Source: JAJZGK01 sp035538795
GTDB lineage: Bacteria > Pseudomonadota > Alphaproteobacteria > Rhodospirillales > Magnetospirillaceae
Direction: 5' to 3'
DNA: 64,000 nt
Assembly: GCA_035538795.1 (NCBI GenBank)
Contig: DATLJS010000041.1
Location: 1-64,000, forward strand
In this document: positions 8,168-17,606 of the stretch, one piece after another
Layout of the letters: each line of letters opens with the position of its first letter
How positions within the stretch are numbered: position 1 is the stretch's first letter
Position numbers and translations under genes: made by a program
Notes under the pieces: generated by a model
Told to the model about the DNA's origin: nothing
Seen by the model: the letters and a program-made list of their open reading frames with translations, nothing else
Database searches by the model: none

Positions 8168-11100
8168 TCAGCCGTTGGTTTGTTCCGACAGCTTCAGGCT
8201 GGCGATCTCGGCTTTCAAGCGATCGAAGGCGGCGGTGGCATCGACCAGGCCAAGGCGGGCCTGATCCAACTCGCCCCGTTTCAATTGCAGTTCCATGGCG
8301 GACAGCAGCCCGCCCAGAGCGCTGGCTCCGGCATTGTTGGCGGCGCCAGCGGCGGAATGGGCATGACGGGCGGCGCCGACGGCATCCTGGTTCGAGAGCG
8401 ATCCGCGCATCTGGTCCATCAGGGTGCTGACCGACTGCACCAGCATGTCCAGCATTTCGATGGCTTCCTCGCTGAAGCCGTCGAACAGGAAGGACACTCT
8501 TTCCCGATCCAGGACGGGGCGGCTTTCGGCAACCGGCCGGCTGGCCAGGGACGCCTGCGGGACAACATGGCTGCGCGGGCGCTGGGTTGTGTCGTCCAGC
8601 ATCGGCTGGCGCAGGCGGGAAGCCTGGGGCAGCCAGCGCAGGATGGCGGCGTCCAGGCGCGATGTTTCCACCGGCTTGCTCAGATAATCGTCCATGCCGG
8701 CAGCATGGCATATTTCCTCGGTGCCTTTCAGAGCGTCGGCGGTCAGGGCCAGGATCGGCATGCTGCGGGCATGTTGGGTGCTGCCGTCGCGGATGCGCCG
8801 CGCCAGTTCGAAGCCGTCCATGGTGGGCATGTGGCAATCGGTGATCAGCAGGCCGAAGCGTTCCCGGCCCAGCATGTCCAGGGCTTCGGCGCCGTTGCTG
8901 ACCAGGACGGCGGCATAGCCCAGGCGTTCCAGCACCTTGCCGATCACCAATTGATTGGTGGGATTGTCCTCGGCCACCAGAATCGCGGCTCCGGCTTCCC
9001 GCGCTTCCTCCAGGGTGGGAGGAAGGTAACGGGCGACGCCGGCGTTGGGTTGTATCTGGAAGGCATCCTCCAACTGCGAACGGCGCATGGCGGCGGCAAC
9101 GGTGCGCCAGAGCCTTTGCCGCTGCACGGGGCGCGTCAGGGCGGCGAAGAAACCGTTGCGCTGGGCTTCGGTCAGGGTGGAGACCTGACTCAACGAAGCC
9201 ATCAGGATGACCTTGGTCGAGGCGATCTGGGTGTCGGTCAGAATGGCCGATCCCAATTCCAGGCCGTCGGCGTGGCTGGCGGCGTCGATCAGCACCACGT
9301 CGGGGCCGTCGTACTGATCGCTCAAAGAGCGCAGGAACGGTAAGGCCTGCGGTCCCACCGGCACCGACGTCAAGGTCACTCCCGCCCATTCCAGATAACG
9401 CCACAGGGCCGTGCCTTCGGGGCGGCTGCCGTCGATGACGGTGACGCGCATGCCGCGCATATCCGGGCAGACCGGCTGCTCGTGTCCGACCTGGCAGGCC
9501 AGAGGGACGGTGAACCAGAACGTGGCGCCCTCGCCCAAACGGCTTTGCAGACCGATGGTGCCGCCCATCAATTCCACCAGACGGCGGCTGATGGACAGGC
9601 CGAGACCCGTGCCTCCGAACTTGCGCGAGGTGGAGGTGTCCACCTGAACGAAGGGCTGAAACAGATGGGCCTGCTGTTCGTCCGACAGGCCGACGCCGGT
9701 GTCGGTCACCGAAAAATGCACCGATCCGTCATCGGCGGGTGCGACTTCGATTTCCACTGAGCCGGTCTGGGTGAACTTGATGGCGTTGCCGGCCAGATTG
9801 ATCAGAATCTGGCGCAGGCGCATGGGGTCGCCGCAACGGCGGTCCGTCAGGCTGGGATCGACCCAGACCGACAGGTTCAGACCGTTTTCCTCGGCCCTGT
9901 GCGACAGCAGGTTGGCGACGCTCTCCACCATCTCGACCAGCGAGAAGGGAATGAATTCCAGATCCAGCTTTCCAGCTTCGATCTTGGAAAAATCCAGGAT
10001 GTCGTTGATGACGGTCAGCAGGGCGTTGGCGGAATCCCGAAGTACCCGGACCATGCCGTGCTGTTCGGAATCCAAGGTGGTCTGGTCGAGAATTTCCGCC
10101 AGCGAGATGACGCCGTTCATGGGCGTGCGAATCTCGTGGCTCATGGTCGCCAGAAACGTGGACTTGGCCCGGGCCGCCTCTTCCGCCAGATCGCGGGCGC
10201 GGATCAAGTCGGCGTTGGCTACCGCCAGTTCCCGGGCCGCCCGGCGGATCGACGACGTCCAGTGCTCGAACAGCTGATACCCGAAATAAGAGGCGAACAG
10301 CACGATCGAAGCCATCACCCAATACAAGGCGTGGGTGGATTCCACCAGGGCGTGGGCGGCCTTGCGCATGCCGGCTTCGCTGCCGTCGGCCGAAATGGCA
10401 TCGAAATGCATGACGTTCAGATGCACCGACAGATACAGAAACAGCAGAACGCCGGCCAGGATGCCGCTACCGCCCATCAGGACGTGGCGCTTGGCCGATT
10501 GTTCCCCCAACTGTCCCCAACTGCGGAAGGTCCGCCAACGGGCAATGGTCGGGCTGATGAGAAGCAGCAGGGGGGCGACCACCAGCAGATTTTGCAGAAA
10601 GGCGCCCAGCCACCAGCCTTCCCAGATCGGCAACACCTGATTGATGCTGACGGTGCTGGTGCTGATCCAGATGAACGAGCCGGTGGAACCGAAGATGCCG
10701 CCGACGAACGACAGCAGCACGAAGAACAGAATGGCGTTCAGCGAGCGCAGGTCGTAGGGAATGGGAATGGCACGATAAGCCATGGCGAACAGGGCCAGCC
10801 CCAAGGGATCGGCAAAGGCGAACAGCGCCGCCCAACCCGGAGCCATGCCGGAGTAAAGCGCCAGCACCAGGGTGGAAAGGTAGGCGGGCACGAAGCCCCA
10901 CCAGAAACCGAACCACAAGGTCCACAATGTGGCGAAAATCAGCGGCGGATACAGGTCGACGTAAATATCGACGCCGGCAAAATGGACGGGAATGCCAGAC
11001 CATTCGAAAACGATGCTGGCCAGCCCCAGGCTGACTCCGGCCAGAATGGTGCCGAGCCAAGCCGTGATGACCAGAATACGCTCGGAAGAATCGCTGCCTC

Positions 11101-11224
11101 TCCAAAAACCAAGCGGTCTAATCGGCTGATACACGCAGGATGGCGCGCCGTTAGGCTGATTGGGTGAGGGCATGCCCGGAGGTCCGTCTTTGTAATTCTT
11201 ATAATAGTCAGCCCACGATGCCAT
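8168..11224 (-). CDS. MASE1 hybrid sensor histidine kinase with receiver and Hpt-like domains
   Basis: A 1018-residue hybrid kinase. Residues about 45-320 form a MASE1-type membrane sensor with eight or so helices. The kinase core follows, with His363 in FLATMSHEIRTPMNG, the G1 box DTGVGLS and the G2 box GTGLGLSIS. Next comes a degenerate receiver-like segment (from RGMRVTVIDGS) and then a canonical receiver with Asp796 in LLITDCHMPTMDG. The C-terminal helical domain has the Hpt histidine His956 in AHSAAGAANNAGA, but the Lys usually three residues after the His is Ala. No response regulator gene lies adjacent. The ligand sensed is unknown. It converges with the GH17 gene three bases away. Confidence 0.92.
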   Translation of the reverse strand: MASWADYYKNYKDGPPGMPSPNQPNGAPSCVYQPIRPLGFWRGSDSSERILVITAWLGTILAGVSLGLASIVFEWSGIPVHFAGVDIYVDLYPPLIFATLWTLWFGFWWGFVPAYLSTLVLALYSGMAPGWAALFAFADPLGLALFAMAYRAIPIPYDLRSLNAILFFVLLSFVGGIFGSTGSFIWISTSTVSINQVLPIWEGWWLGAFLQNLLVVAPLLLLISPTIARWRTFRSWGQLGEQSAKRHVLMGGSGILAGVLLFLYLSVHLNVMHFDAISADGSEAGMRKAAHALVESTHALYWVMASIVLFASYFGYQLFEHWTSSIRRAARELAVANADLIRARDLAEEAARAKSTFLATMSHEIRTPMNGVISLAEILDQTTLDSEQHGMVRVLRDSANALLTVINDILDFSKIEAGKLDLEFIPFSLVEMVESVANLLSHRAEENGLNLSVWVDPSLTDRRCGDPMRLRQILINLAGNAIKFTQTGSVEIEVAPADDGSVHFSVTDTGVGLSDEQQAHLFQPFVQVDTSTSRKFGGTGLGLSISRRLVELMGGTIGLQSRLGEGATFWFTVPLACQVGHEQPVCPDMRGMRVTVIDGSRPEGTALWRYLEWAGVTLTSVPVGPQALPFLRSLSDQYDGPDVVLIDAASHADGLELGSAILTDTQIASTKVILMASLSQVSTLTEAQRNGFFAALTRPVQRQRLWRTVAAAMRRSQLEDAFQIQPNAGVARYLPPTLEEAREAGAAILVAEDNPTNQLVIGKVLERLGYAAVLVSNGAEALDMLGRERFGLLITDCHMPTMDGFELARRIRDGSTQHARSMPILALTADALKGTEEICHAAGMDDYLSKPVETSRLDAAILRWLPQASRLRQPMLDDTTQRPRSHVVPQASLASRPVAESRPVLDRERVSFLFDGFSEEAIEMLDMLVQSVSTLMDQMRGSLSNQDAVGAARHAHSAAGAANNAGASALGGLLSAMELQLKRGELDQARLGLVDATAAFDRLKAEIASLKLSEQTNG

Positions 11225-11288
11225 CGGAAGGCAATGCGCACAAGAGTTGTATTTCTCGTGCGGTCTCCCGATGGCGGAGTTCTGGCGG

Positions 11289-12614
11289 CTAAACGGCGTT
11301 GTTCTTGATCACCTCGCTAAAGAAGCGATAACTATCCTTGGGCGTGCGCTCCAGGGTTTCGTAATCGACGCGCACGATACCGAAGCGTTTCGACAATCCG
11401 AAGGCCCATTCGAAGTTGTCCAGCAGGCTCCAACACAGGTAACCCTTGACGTTGCAGCCTTCGGACGCCGCCTTGGCCACCGAGATCAGATGGTCTTTCA
11501 GGAAGGCGACGCGTTCGGCGTCATGCACTTGACCGTCGGCGCCGACCACATCGTCGTAGGCGGCGCCGTTTTCGGCGATATAAACGGCGGGGTTGCCGTA
11601 GTCGCGTTTGAATTCCTGCAGCAGGTCGTACAACCCGTCGGGCTGCACCGGCCAGCCCATGCCGGTCCAGCGGTCGCAATGGGCGTCGCCCCAGAAGACG
11701 TCGAAGGGGCGGCCGGCCTCGTACTTCATGGTCATGCGGGAATAATAGTTGATGCCCAGCAGGTCGATGGGATAGCGGATGGCGTCCTCGTCGCCGGGCA
11801 GGACGAAATCCTTCATCTTATCGGCCAGCAGCGGCGGAATTTGTCCTTTCATCACGCCGTCCAGGATGACCCGGTTCCACACGGCGTCCCAACGGGCGGC
11901 GGCGGCGACGTCTTCGGGCTTGTCGGACTCGGCGCGGCAAGGCTGCAGGTTACAGACGGTTCCCAGGCGCAGGCCGGAATGCTCGGCGGCGATGGCGCGC
12001 AAAGCGGCGCCCTGGGCCAGATTCTGGTGGTGCAGAGCGCGCAGGATGCCCTGTTCGCCCAGCTTGTGGCCGGGGGCGTGTTCGCCCACGCCGTAGCCGA
12101 AAATGGCCACCACGTTGGGTTCGTTCAGCATCATCCAGTCTTTGACGCGGTCGGCCAGCCGGGCGCTGACGGCGCGGGCGTAGTCGGCGAAGGGGCCGAT
12201 GACGCCGCGGCCCTGCCAGCCGCCTTCATCCTCCAGCGTTTGAGGCAGATCCCAGTGATAGAGACAGGCCATGGGGCGGATGCCGGCTTCGAGCAGACCG
12301 TCCACCAGCCGGTCATAGAAATCCAGGCCTTTCTTGTTCACCGCGCCGGTGCCGGCGGGGAAGATGCGCGGCCAAGCCAGCGAGAAACGATAGGCATTGA
12401 AACCGGCCTCCTTCATCAGGGCGATGTCTTCCGGCCAGCGATGATAATGATCGCAGGCCCGGTGGGCGGTGGACCCGTCCATGATCTTGCCGTCGGCGGT
12501 GAATTTATCCCACACGCACGGCCCGCGGCCATCGTCCCAGGCGGCCCCTTCGATCTGATAGGCGGCGGTCGAGGCGCCCCACAGGAAATCCTTGGGGAAG
12601 GTCAGGCTGGACAT
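11289..12614 (-). CDS. GH1 beta-glucosidase
   Basis: A 441-residue family 1 glycoside hydrolase with the N-terminal signature FLWGASTAAYQIEGA, acid/base Glu165 in LNEPN and nucleophile Glu348 in YIAENG. It has no signal peptide, so it should act in the cytoplasm on beta-linked di- or oligosaccharides or their phosphates. The length is typical. A second, distinct GH1 enzyme lies 3.6 kb away at 16244, and a GH17-type protein at 6578, which points to a local beta-glucan/beta-glucoside theme. Confidence 0.95.
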   Translation of the reverse strand: MSSLTFPKDFLWGASTAAYQIEGAAWDDGRGPCVWDKFTADGKIMDGSTAHRACDHYHRWPEDIALMKEAGFNAYRFSLAWPRIFPAGTGAVNKKGLDFYDRLVDGLLEAGIRPMACLYHWDLPQTLEDEGGWQGRGVIGPFADYARAVSARLADRVKDWMMLNEPNVVAIFGYGVGEHAPGHKLGEQGILRALHHQNLAQGAALRAIAAEHSGLRLGTVCNLQPCRAESDKPEDVAAAARWDAVWNRVILDGVMKGQIPPLLADKMKDFVLPGDEDAIRYPIDLLGINYYSRMTMKYEAGRPFDVFWGDAHCDRWTGMGWPVQPDGLYDLLQEFKRDYGNPAVYIAENGAAYDDVVGADGQVHDAERVAFLKDHLISVAKAASEGCNVKGYLCWSLLDNFEWAFGLSKRFGIVRVDYETLERTPKDSYRFFSEVIKNNAV

Positions 12615-12702
12615 GGTTTCCGCTCCCTTATGACAGAGATTTATTCCCCATCATGCTCCCAAAAGGCATTTGACGCCATGGGGTTAAGGGAAAACTTGTC
12701 CG

Positions 12703-13125
12703 CTAGGGAAGCTTGGGGGAAGGAGCCACGGTTTCGGGCTCGGGCTCGGCCGAACAGGTTTCGTTCAGCTTACGCTGGGTGATGGCCCGCAGGTTGTTGG
12801 TGAAATTTTGGAGCAGTTCACGCACCAGGGGGTCGCACTTTTTGACCTTGCTGTCGAAGGTGTAGCGGTCGATCAGCACCAACTGGCTTTCGGTCATGGC
12901 CCGGGCCGTGGCCATGCGGGGCTGGTCGTCTATCAGCGCCATTTCGCCGAACAGCCGACCGGCGCCCAGGACGGCCAAAACCACCTCGCCGCCGTCGGGC
13001 TTGCGCTTGACGATGGCGATTTTGCCCGACTGGATCAGGTAAGCCCAGTTGCCCCGGTCGCCTTCGGAGAAGACCTCGTCGCCGGAAAACAACACAAGCC
13101 TGTCATAGACGACCTTCCCGGTCAT
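12703..13125 (-). CDS. Stand-alone cyclic nucleotide-binding domain protein
   Basis: A 140-residue protein made almost wholly of one cNMP-binding domain. The beta-barrel segment LFSGDEVFSEGDRGNWAYLI and the phosphate-binding cassette LFGEMALIDDQPRMATARA are clear. There is no helix-turn-helix, so it is not a complete Crp/Fnr regulator; it may be an adaptor or a regulatory subunit. The last 30 residues are Cys/Glu/Pro-rich (ETCSAEPEPETVAPSP) and probably disordered. It shares the strand of the GH1 gene downstream with an 88-base gap. Confidence 0.85.
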   Translation of the reverse strand: MTGKVVYDRLVLFSGDEVFSEGDRGNWAYLIQSGKIAIVKRKPDGGEVVLAVLGAGRLFGEMALIDDQPRMATARAMTESQLVLIDRYTFDSKVKKCDPLVRELLQNFTNNLRAITQRKLNETCSAEPEPETVAPSPKLP

Positions 13126-13281
13126 CGGCGCCCTTCATTTTTCCCCCGCCTTATCCTTGTCGAACATGCTACATGGGCCGGGGCGGCCTTGGCAAATGTG
13201 CATATGTGAAGGAACGAAAGACGCCGCCTCGACAACCCTGACAGGGTGGGGCATGCTGCCATCTTCCTCTATTGGCAGCGG

Positions 13282-14505
13282 ATGGGCGTCATGGCGCGCG
13301 AACCGGCGATGGTTACGAGAAATCGGCAGGCGGCCGAGGCCGGCGATGCCGTGGCGCAGTTCAACCTGGGCAACATGTACCGCATCGGCTACCAGCTCGC
13401 ACAGGATGCGGACAAGGCTTTGCATTGGCTGAACTTGTCGGCCAGACAGGGCAACGCCGATGCCATTCAGGTGTTGAAAAGCCTTGGCGTGTTTCAGGAG
13501 GAAACGGCTGCGGAGGCTACCGTCACGGCGGTTTCCGCCCCGGCGCCGGAATCGGGCGGGGCGAAAGCGGTCGTGTCGGAATTGGGGCCGCTGGCGCCGC
13601 CGGTGCCCGAGCCCGACCCCTTGCGGACCGGCGACGAGACCGTCGATCCGGCTCTTCTGCAAAATCAGGCCAAGGCTGGCGACCCGGCGGCTCAGGTGGC
13701 GCTGGGAAACGCCTATCGCCACGGCCAAGGCATTCCCGTCGATTTGGCCAAGGCGTTGCGCTGGTACACCCTGGCCGCCGGGCAGAAGGATGCCGCCGGC
13801 CAGTTCGCCATGGGCGTCATGCACGAGCTGGGGTTGGCGACCGAGCAGAGCGATGCCGACGCCTTGGCCTGGTACACCGAAGCGGCTTTGCAGGGTTATG
13901 CTCCGGCCCAGTTCAATCTGGGCAACATGATTCTGTCCGGACGCGGCTGCGAAGCCGACCCGGCGCTGGCGGCCCAGTGGTTCATCCGCGCCGCCGATCA
14001 GGGGGACGCTTCCGCCCGTTTCGCCCTGGCCGCGCTATACGAGACGGGACGCGGAGTGGTTCAGGACGAACCCCGCGCCGCCGAGCTTTACGGTCTGGCT
14101 GCCGACCAGGGAGATGCCGCCGCTCAGTTCAATTTGTCCAACATGCTGCGCCAGGGGCGCGGGGTTGATGTGGACGCCGTGCAGGCGGCTCATTTGTGCC
14201 ATCGCGCCGCCGCCCAGGGATTGGCTCAGGCCCAAGTCAATTACGGGCTGATGCTGTCCACCTCCAGCGGTGTGCCTCGCAACGAGGTCGAGGCGGTGCA
14301 ATGGTTCCGCCGCGCCGCCGAACAGAACGATCCCCATGGCGCCTATTTGCTGTCGGTGGTGTTGCGTCACGGCCGCGGCGTGGCCGCCGATGCCGGGCAG
14401 GCGTTGGCGTGGTTGCGCCGTGCCGCCGACGGCGGTCTGAAGCAGGCCAAGCTGGAACTGGCCGAAGCCGTGGAGCGCGCCCGCAAGGCGGAGCCGCGCT
14501 CATGA
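13282..14505 (+). CDS. SEL1-like repeat protein
   Basis: About 407 residues built from tandem SEL1-type (TPR-like) helical repeats with the period-36 pattern AA..G.A.AQFNLGNMY..G.G...D..KAL.W. One or two repeats come first, then a Pro/Ala/Glu-rich linker (about 75-115), then about eight more. Such proteins act as scaffolds in signalling or envelope stress. The start is uncertain: GTG 13246, ATG 13282, ATG 13291 and ATG 13309 are all in frame, none with a strong ribosome site. Its stop overlaps the next gene's start by four bases (ATGA), so the two products are probably made together. Confidence 0.85.
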   Translation: MGVMAREPAMVTRNRQAAEAGDAVAQFNLGNMYRIGYQLAQDADKALHWLNLSARQGNADAIQVLKSLGVFQEETAAEATVTAVSAPAPESGGAKAVVSELGPLAPPVPEPDPLRTGDETVDPALLQNQAKAGDPAAQVALGNAYRHGQGIPVDLAKALRWYTLAAGQKDAAGQFAMGVMHELGLATEQSDADALAWYTEAALQGYAPAQFNLGNMILSGRGCEADPALAAQWFIRAADQGDASARFALAALYETGRGVVQDEPRAAELYGLAADQGDAAAQFNLSNMLRQGRGVDVDAVQAAHLCHRAAAQGLAQAQVNYGLMLSTSSGVPRNEVEAVQWFRRAAEQNDPHGAYLLSVVLRHGRGVAADAGQALAWLRRAADGGLKQAKLELAEAVERARKAEPRS

Positions 14506-16181
14506 GCGGCCGCCATACCTCTTACGAAATTCAGGTTCTTCAGGAGAAGAACTGGGTCATCCAGGAAATCCGCGCCGACGAAGCGGCGGCGATGGCTTAT
14601 GCCGACAGCCTGCTGCAGAAAGGCAACCTGCAGGCGGTGCGGGTGGTGCGCACCTACATGCGCCAAGACGGTTCGCAAACCGAGACCGTGGTGTTGGAAA
14701 AACAGGGCGACGGCAAGGCCAAGGCCGATCTGACCCTGGTTCAGGTTCAGGAATCGCCGGTCTGCCGGACGGTTGACGATGTCTTGACCCTGTCGGCCCG
14801 CCTGACCGTGGGGCGCATGGCCCGCAAATATCTCGACGAGATGGTGTTGACGCCCACCGAACTGCTGCACAGTCCCGCCGAGCTGAAACGCTTCGGCGAC
14901 AAGGACCGGCTGCTGATGACGGCGGTGGACATCGCCGCCGGGCTTCAAGCCAAGCAGACCGGCGAAGAGCCCAAGATTCGCCGCGAGGCGTTGTTCAAAC
15001 TGTGGGAGCAGGTGTTCGCGCGCGCGCGCGGAACCGTCGGCGTCAAGCTGCCCGAGGCCAAGACTTTCGCCGCCTTGCGCAAGCTGGCGGCGGGGGCGGG
15101 AGAAGAACGGGCTTATCAGCTTCGCGCTTTGATGGTACGGCGGTTGGTGGAGCAGCGCAGTTGGCTGGGCAAGCTGGATCTGCTGTTGGAGTGGGCGGCG
15201 GAGTCGGGAATTGACGCCGACATGGTCCTGATCGACGGAGTGGTCGCCGATCTGATGATTCCTGCGCAAGTACTGCAAGACCTGATGGGTTTTCAGAACA
15301 ACCTGGGTACGGCGCTGTGCAGTATCTGCGATCTGGCCTATGGCCGGGCCGAGGCGGCGAAATTCGCGCCGTCCTGCTTTGCCGCGCTGAATGCTCTGTT
15401 CGCCGGCGACAAACTGCCTCAGGCCCGTCAGGTTTTGCTGAACCGCGTCACCCGCGAACTGCGGGGCACCAATCCCTTGTCCCGCAATGAACCGGGTCAG
15501 GAATACGAGATGTTCAGCAAGCTGCTGCATCACGTCGTCGGCGATCTGGGCGTCGTCGGCGGCCCGGCCATGGCCGAGGCGTTGGTGACCCGTTACGGTT
15601 CGATGGTTCAGGTGTATGGCCAGGATTCGACCCTGCGGGCCATCGAGGGGCTGCTGGGCGTGCTGTGCGACAGTTGCCGCCGGGTGCATCTGCTGCTGGC
15701 CTTGGGCGAGACCGGAATGCCGAAAGAGCTGCTGGAGCTTCTGCAAATCCAGGTCGAGGGCAGCGACCATATCAATTTCTGGGTGCCGACCCGCATGGGA
15801 GCCCGCGACCGCATGGTGGCCATGACCACCACCCACGGCGTTTTGTCGGTTGCCGCCCAGGTGCCCAATCCGCCCCGTGCCGGTCTGGCGCAATCCCTCG
15901 ACGACGTGCTGGCGCGCTATCTGGTGGACGAAGGGGTCATCGAAAAGATCGACAAGGCCGACGATCCGCTGGCCATGCGGGCCATCCGCCTGATCAAGTT
16001 CTGCGGTTCGGGCGTGCTGATCAAGGGCAAGAGCCTGGATCTGGCGCGGGGCCGGGTGATCGAGCATCTGCGCCAGCCGCAATTCGAGGAAAAATTCCTG
16101 GCCAGTTCCGGGGACACTGGGCAGGGCGAAAAAAATCTGCGGGAATTTCATCGGCTTCTGCGCGAAGTCGGGTTCGCCTGA
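14502..16181 (+). CDS. Conserved-looking protein of unknown function, coupled to SEL1 protein
   Basis: A 559-residue soluble, mostly helical protein without signal peptide or membrane helix. I do not recognise a domain. The first 70 residues (SYEIQVLQEKNWVIQEIRAD) look like a small alpha/beta module; the rest, with segments such as RRLVEQRSWLGKLDLLLEWA and SICDLAYGRAEAAKFAPSCF, looks like a helical-repeat or adaptor protein. The C-terminus includes KADDPLAMRAIRLIKFCGSGVLIKGKSLDLARGR. The ATG at 14502 overlaps the SEL1 gene stop by four bases and replaces the longer frame that begins inside that gene. Codon usage matches its neighbours. A complex or shared pathway with the SEL1 protein is inferred from the coupling. 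Confidence 0.8.
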   Translation: MSGRHTSYEIQVLQEKNWVIQEIRADEAAAMAYADSLLQKGNLQAVRVVRTYMRQDGSQTETVVLEKQGDGKAKADLTLVQVQESPVCRTVDDVLTLSARLTVGRMARKYLDEMVLTPTELLHSPAELKRFGDKDRLLMTAVDIAAGLQAKQTGEEPKIRREALFKLWEQVFARARGTVGVKLPEAKTFAALRKLAAGAGEERAYQLRALMVRRLVEQRSWLGKLDLLLEWAAESGIDADMVLIDGVVADLMIPAQVLQDLMGFQNNLGTALCSICDLAYGRAEAAKFAPSCFAALNALFAGDKLPQARQVLLNRVTRELRGTNPLSRNEPGQEYEMFSKLLHHVVGDLGVVGGPAMAEALVTRYGSMVQVYGQDSTLRAIEGLLGVLCDSCRRVHLLLALGETGMPKELLELLQIQVEGSDHINFWVPTRMGARDRMVAMTTTHGVLSVAAQVPNPPRAGLAQSLDDVLARYLVDEGVIEKIDKADDPLAMRAIRLIKFCGSGVLIKGKSLDLARGRVIEHLRQPQFEEKFLASSGDTGQGEKNLREFHRLLREVGFA

Positions 16182-16243
16182 CCCTTTCCGCGGCGTCCGC
16201 TTGGGCGTAGACTCCTCTCCAAGAAATTTGGGGAGAGTAAGAT

Positions 16244-17602
16244 ATGACGTCCTCGCAAGCGGTCACCAACAAGGCGCTTGGCCTGCCGGAAGATTTCGTT
16301 TGGGGCGTTTCCACGTCGGCCTATCAGATCGAAGGCGCGGTGGACGAGGATGGCCGGGGCAAAAGCATCTGGGACGTCCGCTGCCGCACCGAAGGCGGCG
16401 TGGTGGGCGGCGACAAGGGCGATGTGGCCTGCGACCATTATCACCGCTACAAGGAGGATGTCGGCCTGATCAAGGGACTGGGCGTCGGCGCCTATCGTTT
16501 CTCGGTAGCCTGGCCCCGCATCCTGCCGCGCGGCAAGGGGGCGGTGAACCGGAAAGGACTGGATTTCTACGATCGCCTGATCGACGAGGTGCTGGAGGCC
16601 GGTGTCGAGCCCTGGCTGTGCCTCTATCACTGGGACCTGCCGCAGGAACTGCATAATCTGGGCGGCTGGACCAGTCGAGACTGCGCCGGCTGGTTCGCCG
16701 ATTATGCGGCCTTGTGCGCCAGCCGCTACGGCGACCGCGTCAAGAAATGGTGCACCTTCAACGAATTCTCGGTGTTCACCCTGTTCGGTTACGCCATCAA
16801 CTGGGCGGCCCCGGGCATCACCGACCGTCAGGCTCATCTGAAAGCCATTCACCACGTCAATCTGGCCCACGGCGCCGGGGTGGACGTGGTGCGCGATCTG
16901 GTGAAAGGCGCCTCGGTCGGGGCGGTGCACAACCGGCAGCAGGTGCTGCCTGAACATGGCGATCCCGACAACGCCGAAGCCGCCGCCCTGCTGGATGAAT
17001 TCTGGAACTTGGCTTTCTGCGATCCGCAGATTCTCGGTCACTATTCGCCACGCCTGGCGGACCTGATCGAACCCTATGTCCTGTCCGGCGACATGGCCCG
17101 CATCCGCCGTCCCCAGGATTGGTTCGGCGTCAACCATTACGGCCCCATCTTCGCGCGCAAGGCTCCTGATTGGATCTGGGGTTTCTGCTGGGGCGATTCG
17201 CCGGACGACCAGGCCAACCGCGAAGTGGGGTGGCCCATCTTTCCCGACGCCTTCCGCGAGGAATTGGTCCGCATCTCGGAACGTTACAAGCTGCCGGTGA
17301 TCATCACGGAGAACGGATGCGGGGGCACCACCGACGTGGTGGACGAGACGGGGCAGGTCGTCGACAAACACCGCCAGACCTATCTGCGGCTTTATATTGG
17401 CAAGATGCGCGAAGCCGTGGCCCAGGGCGCCGATGTGCGCGGCTACATGGTGTGGTCGCTGCTGGACAATTTCGAGTGGGGCAGCGGTTTCGCTCAGCGT
17501 TTCGGCCTGGTCCACGTGGACTATCGGACCCAGAAGCGCACACCCAAGCAATCCTACAACTGGTATCGCCGCCTGATCGCCGGAGAGCACAGGGGAGAGT
17601 AG
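16244..17602 (+). CDS. GH1 beta-glucosidase (second, divergent copy)
   Basis: A 452-residue family 1 glycoside hydrolase: FVWGVSTSAYQIEGAVDEDG at the N-terminus, acid/base Glu174 in TFNEF and nucleophile Glu356 in IITENG. The usual NEP acid/base motif is NEF here, an uncommon substitution next to the catalytic Glu. The start follows GGGGAGAG. It is clearly not a recent duplicate of the GH1 gene at 11289: the insertions and the NEF motif differ. It converges on the ABC transporter gene with four bases between stops. Confidence 0.94.
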   Translation: MTSSQAVTNKALGLPEDFVWGVSTSAYQIEGAVDEDGRGKSIWDVRCRTEGGVVGGDKGDVACDHYHRYKEDVGLIKGLGVGAYRFSVAWPRILPRGKGAVNRKGLDFYDRLIDEVLEAGVEPWLCLYHWDLPQELHNLGGWTSRDCAGWFADYAALCASRYGDRVKKWCTFNEFSVFTLFGYAINWAAPGITDRQAHLKAIHHVNLAHGAGVDVVRDLVKGASVGAVHNRQQVLPEHGDPDNAEAAALLDEFWNLAFCDPQILGHYSPRLADLIEPYVLSGDMARIRRPQDWFGVNHYGPIFARKAPDWIWGFCWGDSPDDQANREVGWPIFPDAFREELVRISERYKLPVIITENGCGGTTDVVDETGQVVDKHRQTYLRLYIGKMREAVAQGADVRGYMVWSLLDNFEWGSGFAQRFGLVHVDYRTQKRTPKQSYNWYRRLIAGEHRGE

Positions 17603-17606
17603 AAGG

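Noticed and set aside
11247..12782. 511-codon plus-strand frame over the first GH1 gene
   Set aside because: It is antisense to a protein with clear catalytic motifs; its translation is Gly/Val/His-rich without any family pattern, a GC-rich shadow.
14367..16151. 594-codon minus-strand frame opposite the 559-residue unknown protein
   Set aside because: The plus frame has a coupled start (ATGA) and balanced composition; the minus frame is rich in Gln/His/Arg and has no ribosome site.
16148..17590. 480-codon minus-strand frame opposite the second GH1 gene
   Set aside because: Shadow of a well-supported GH1 enzyme.
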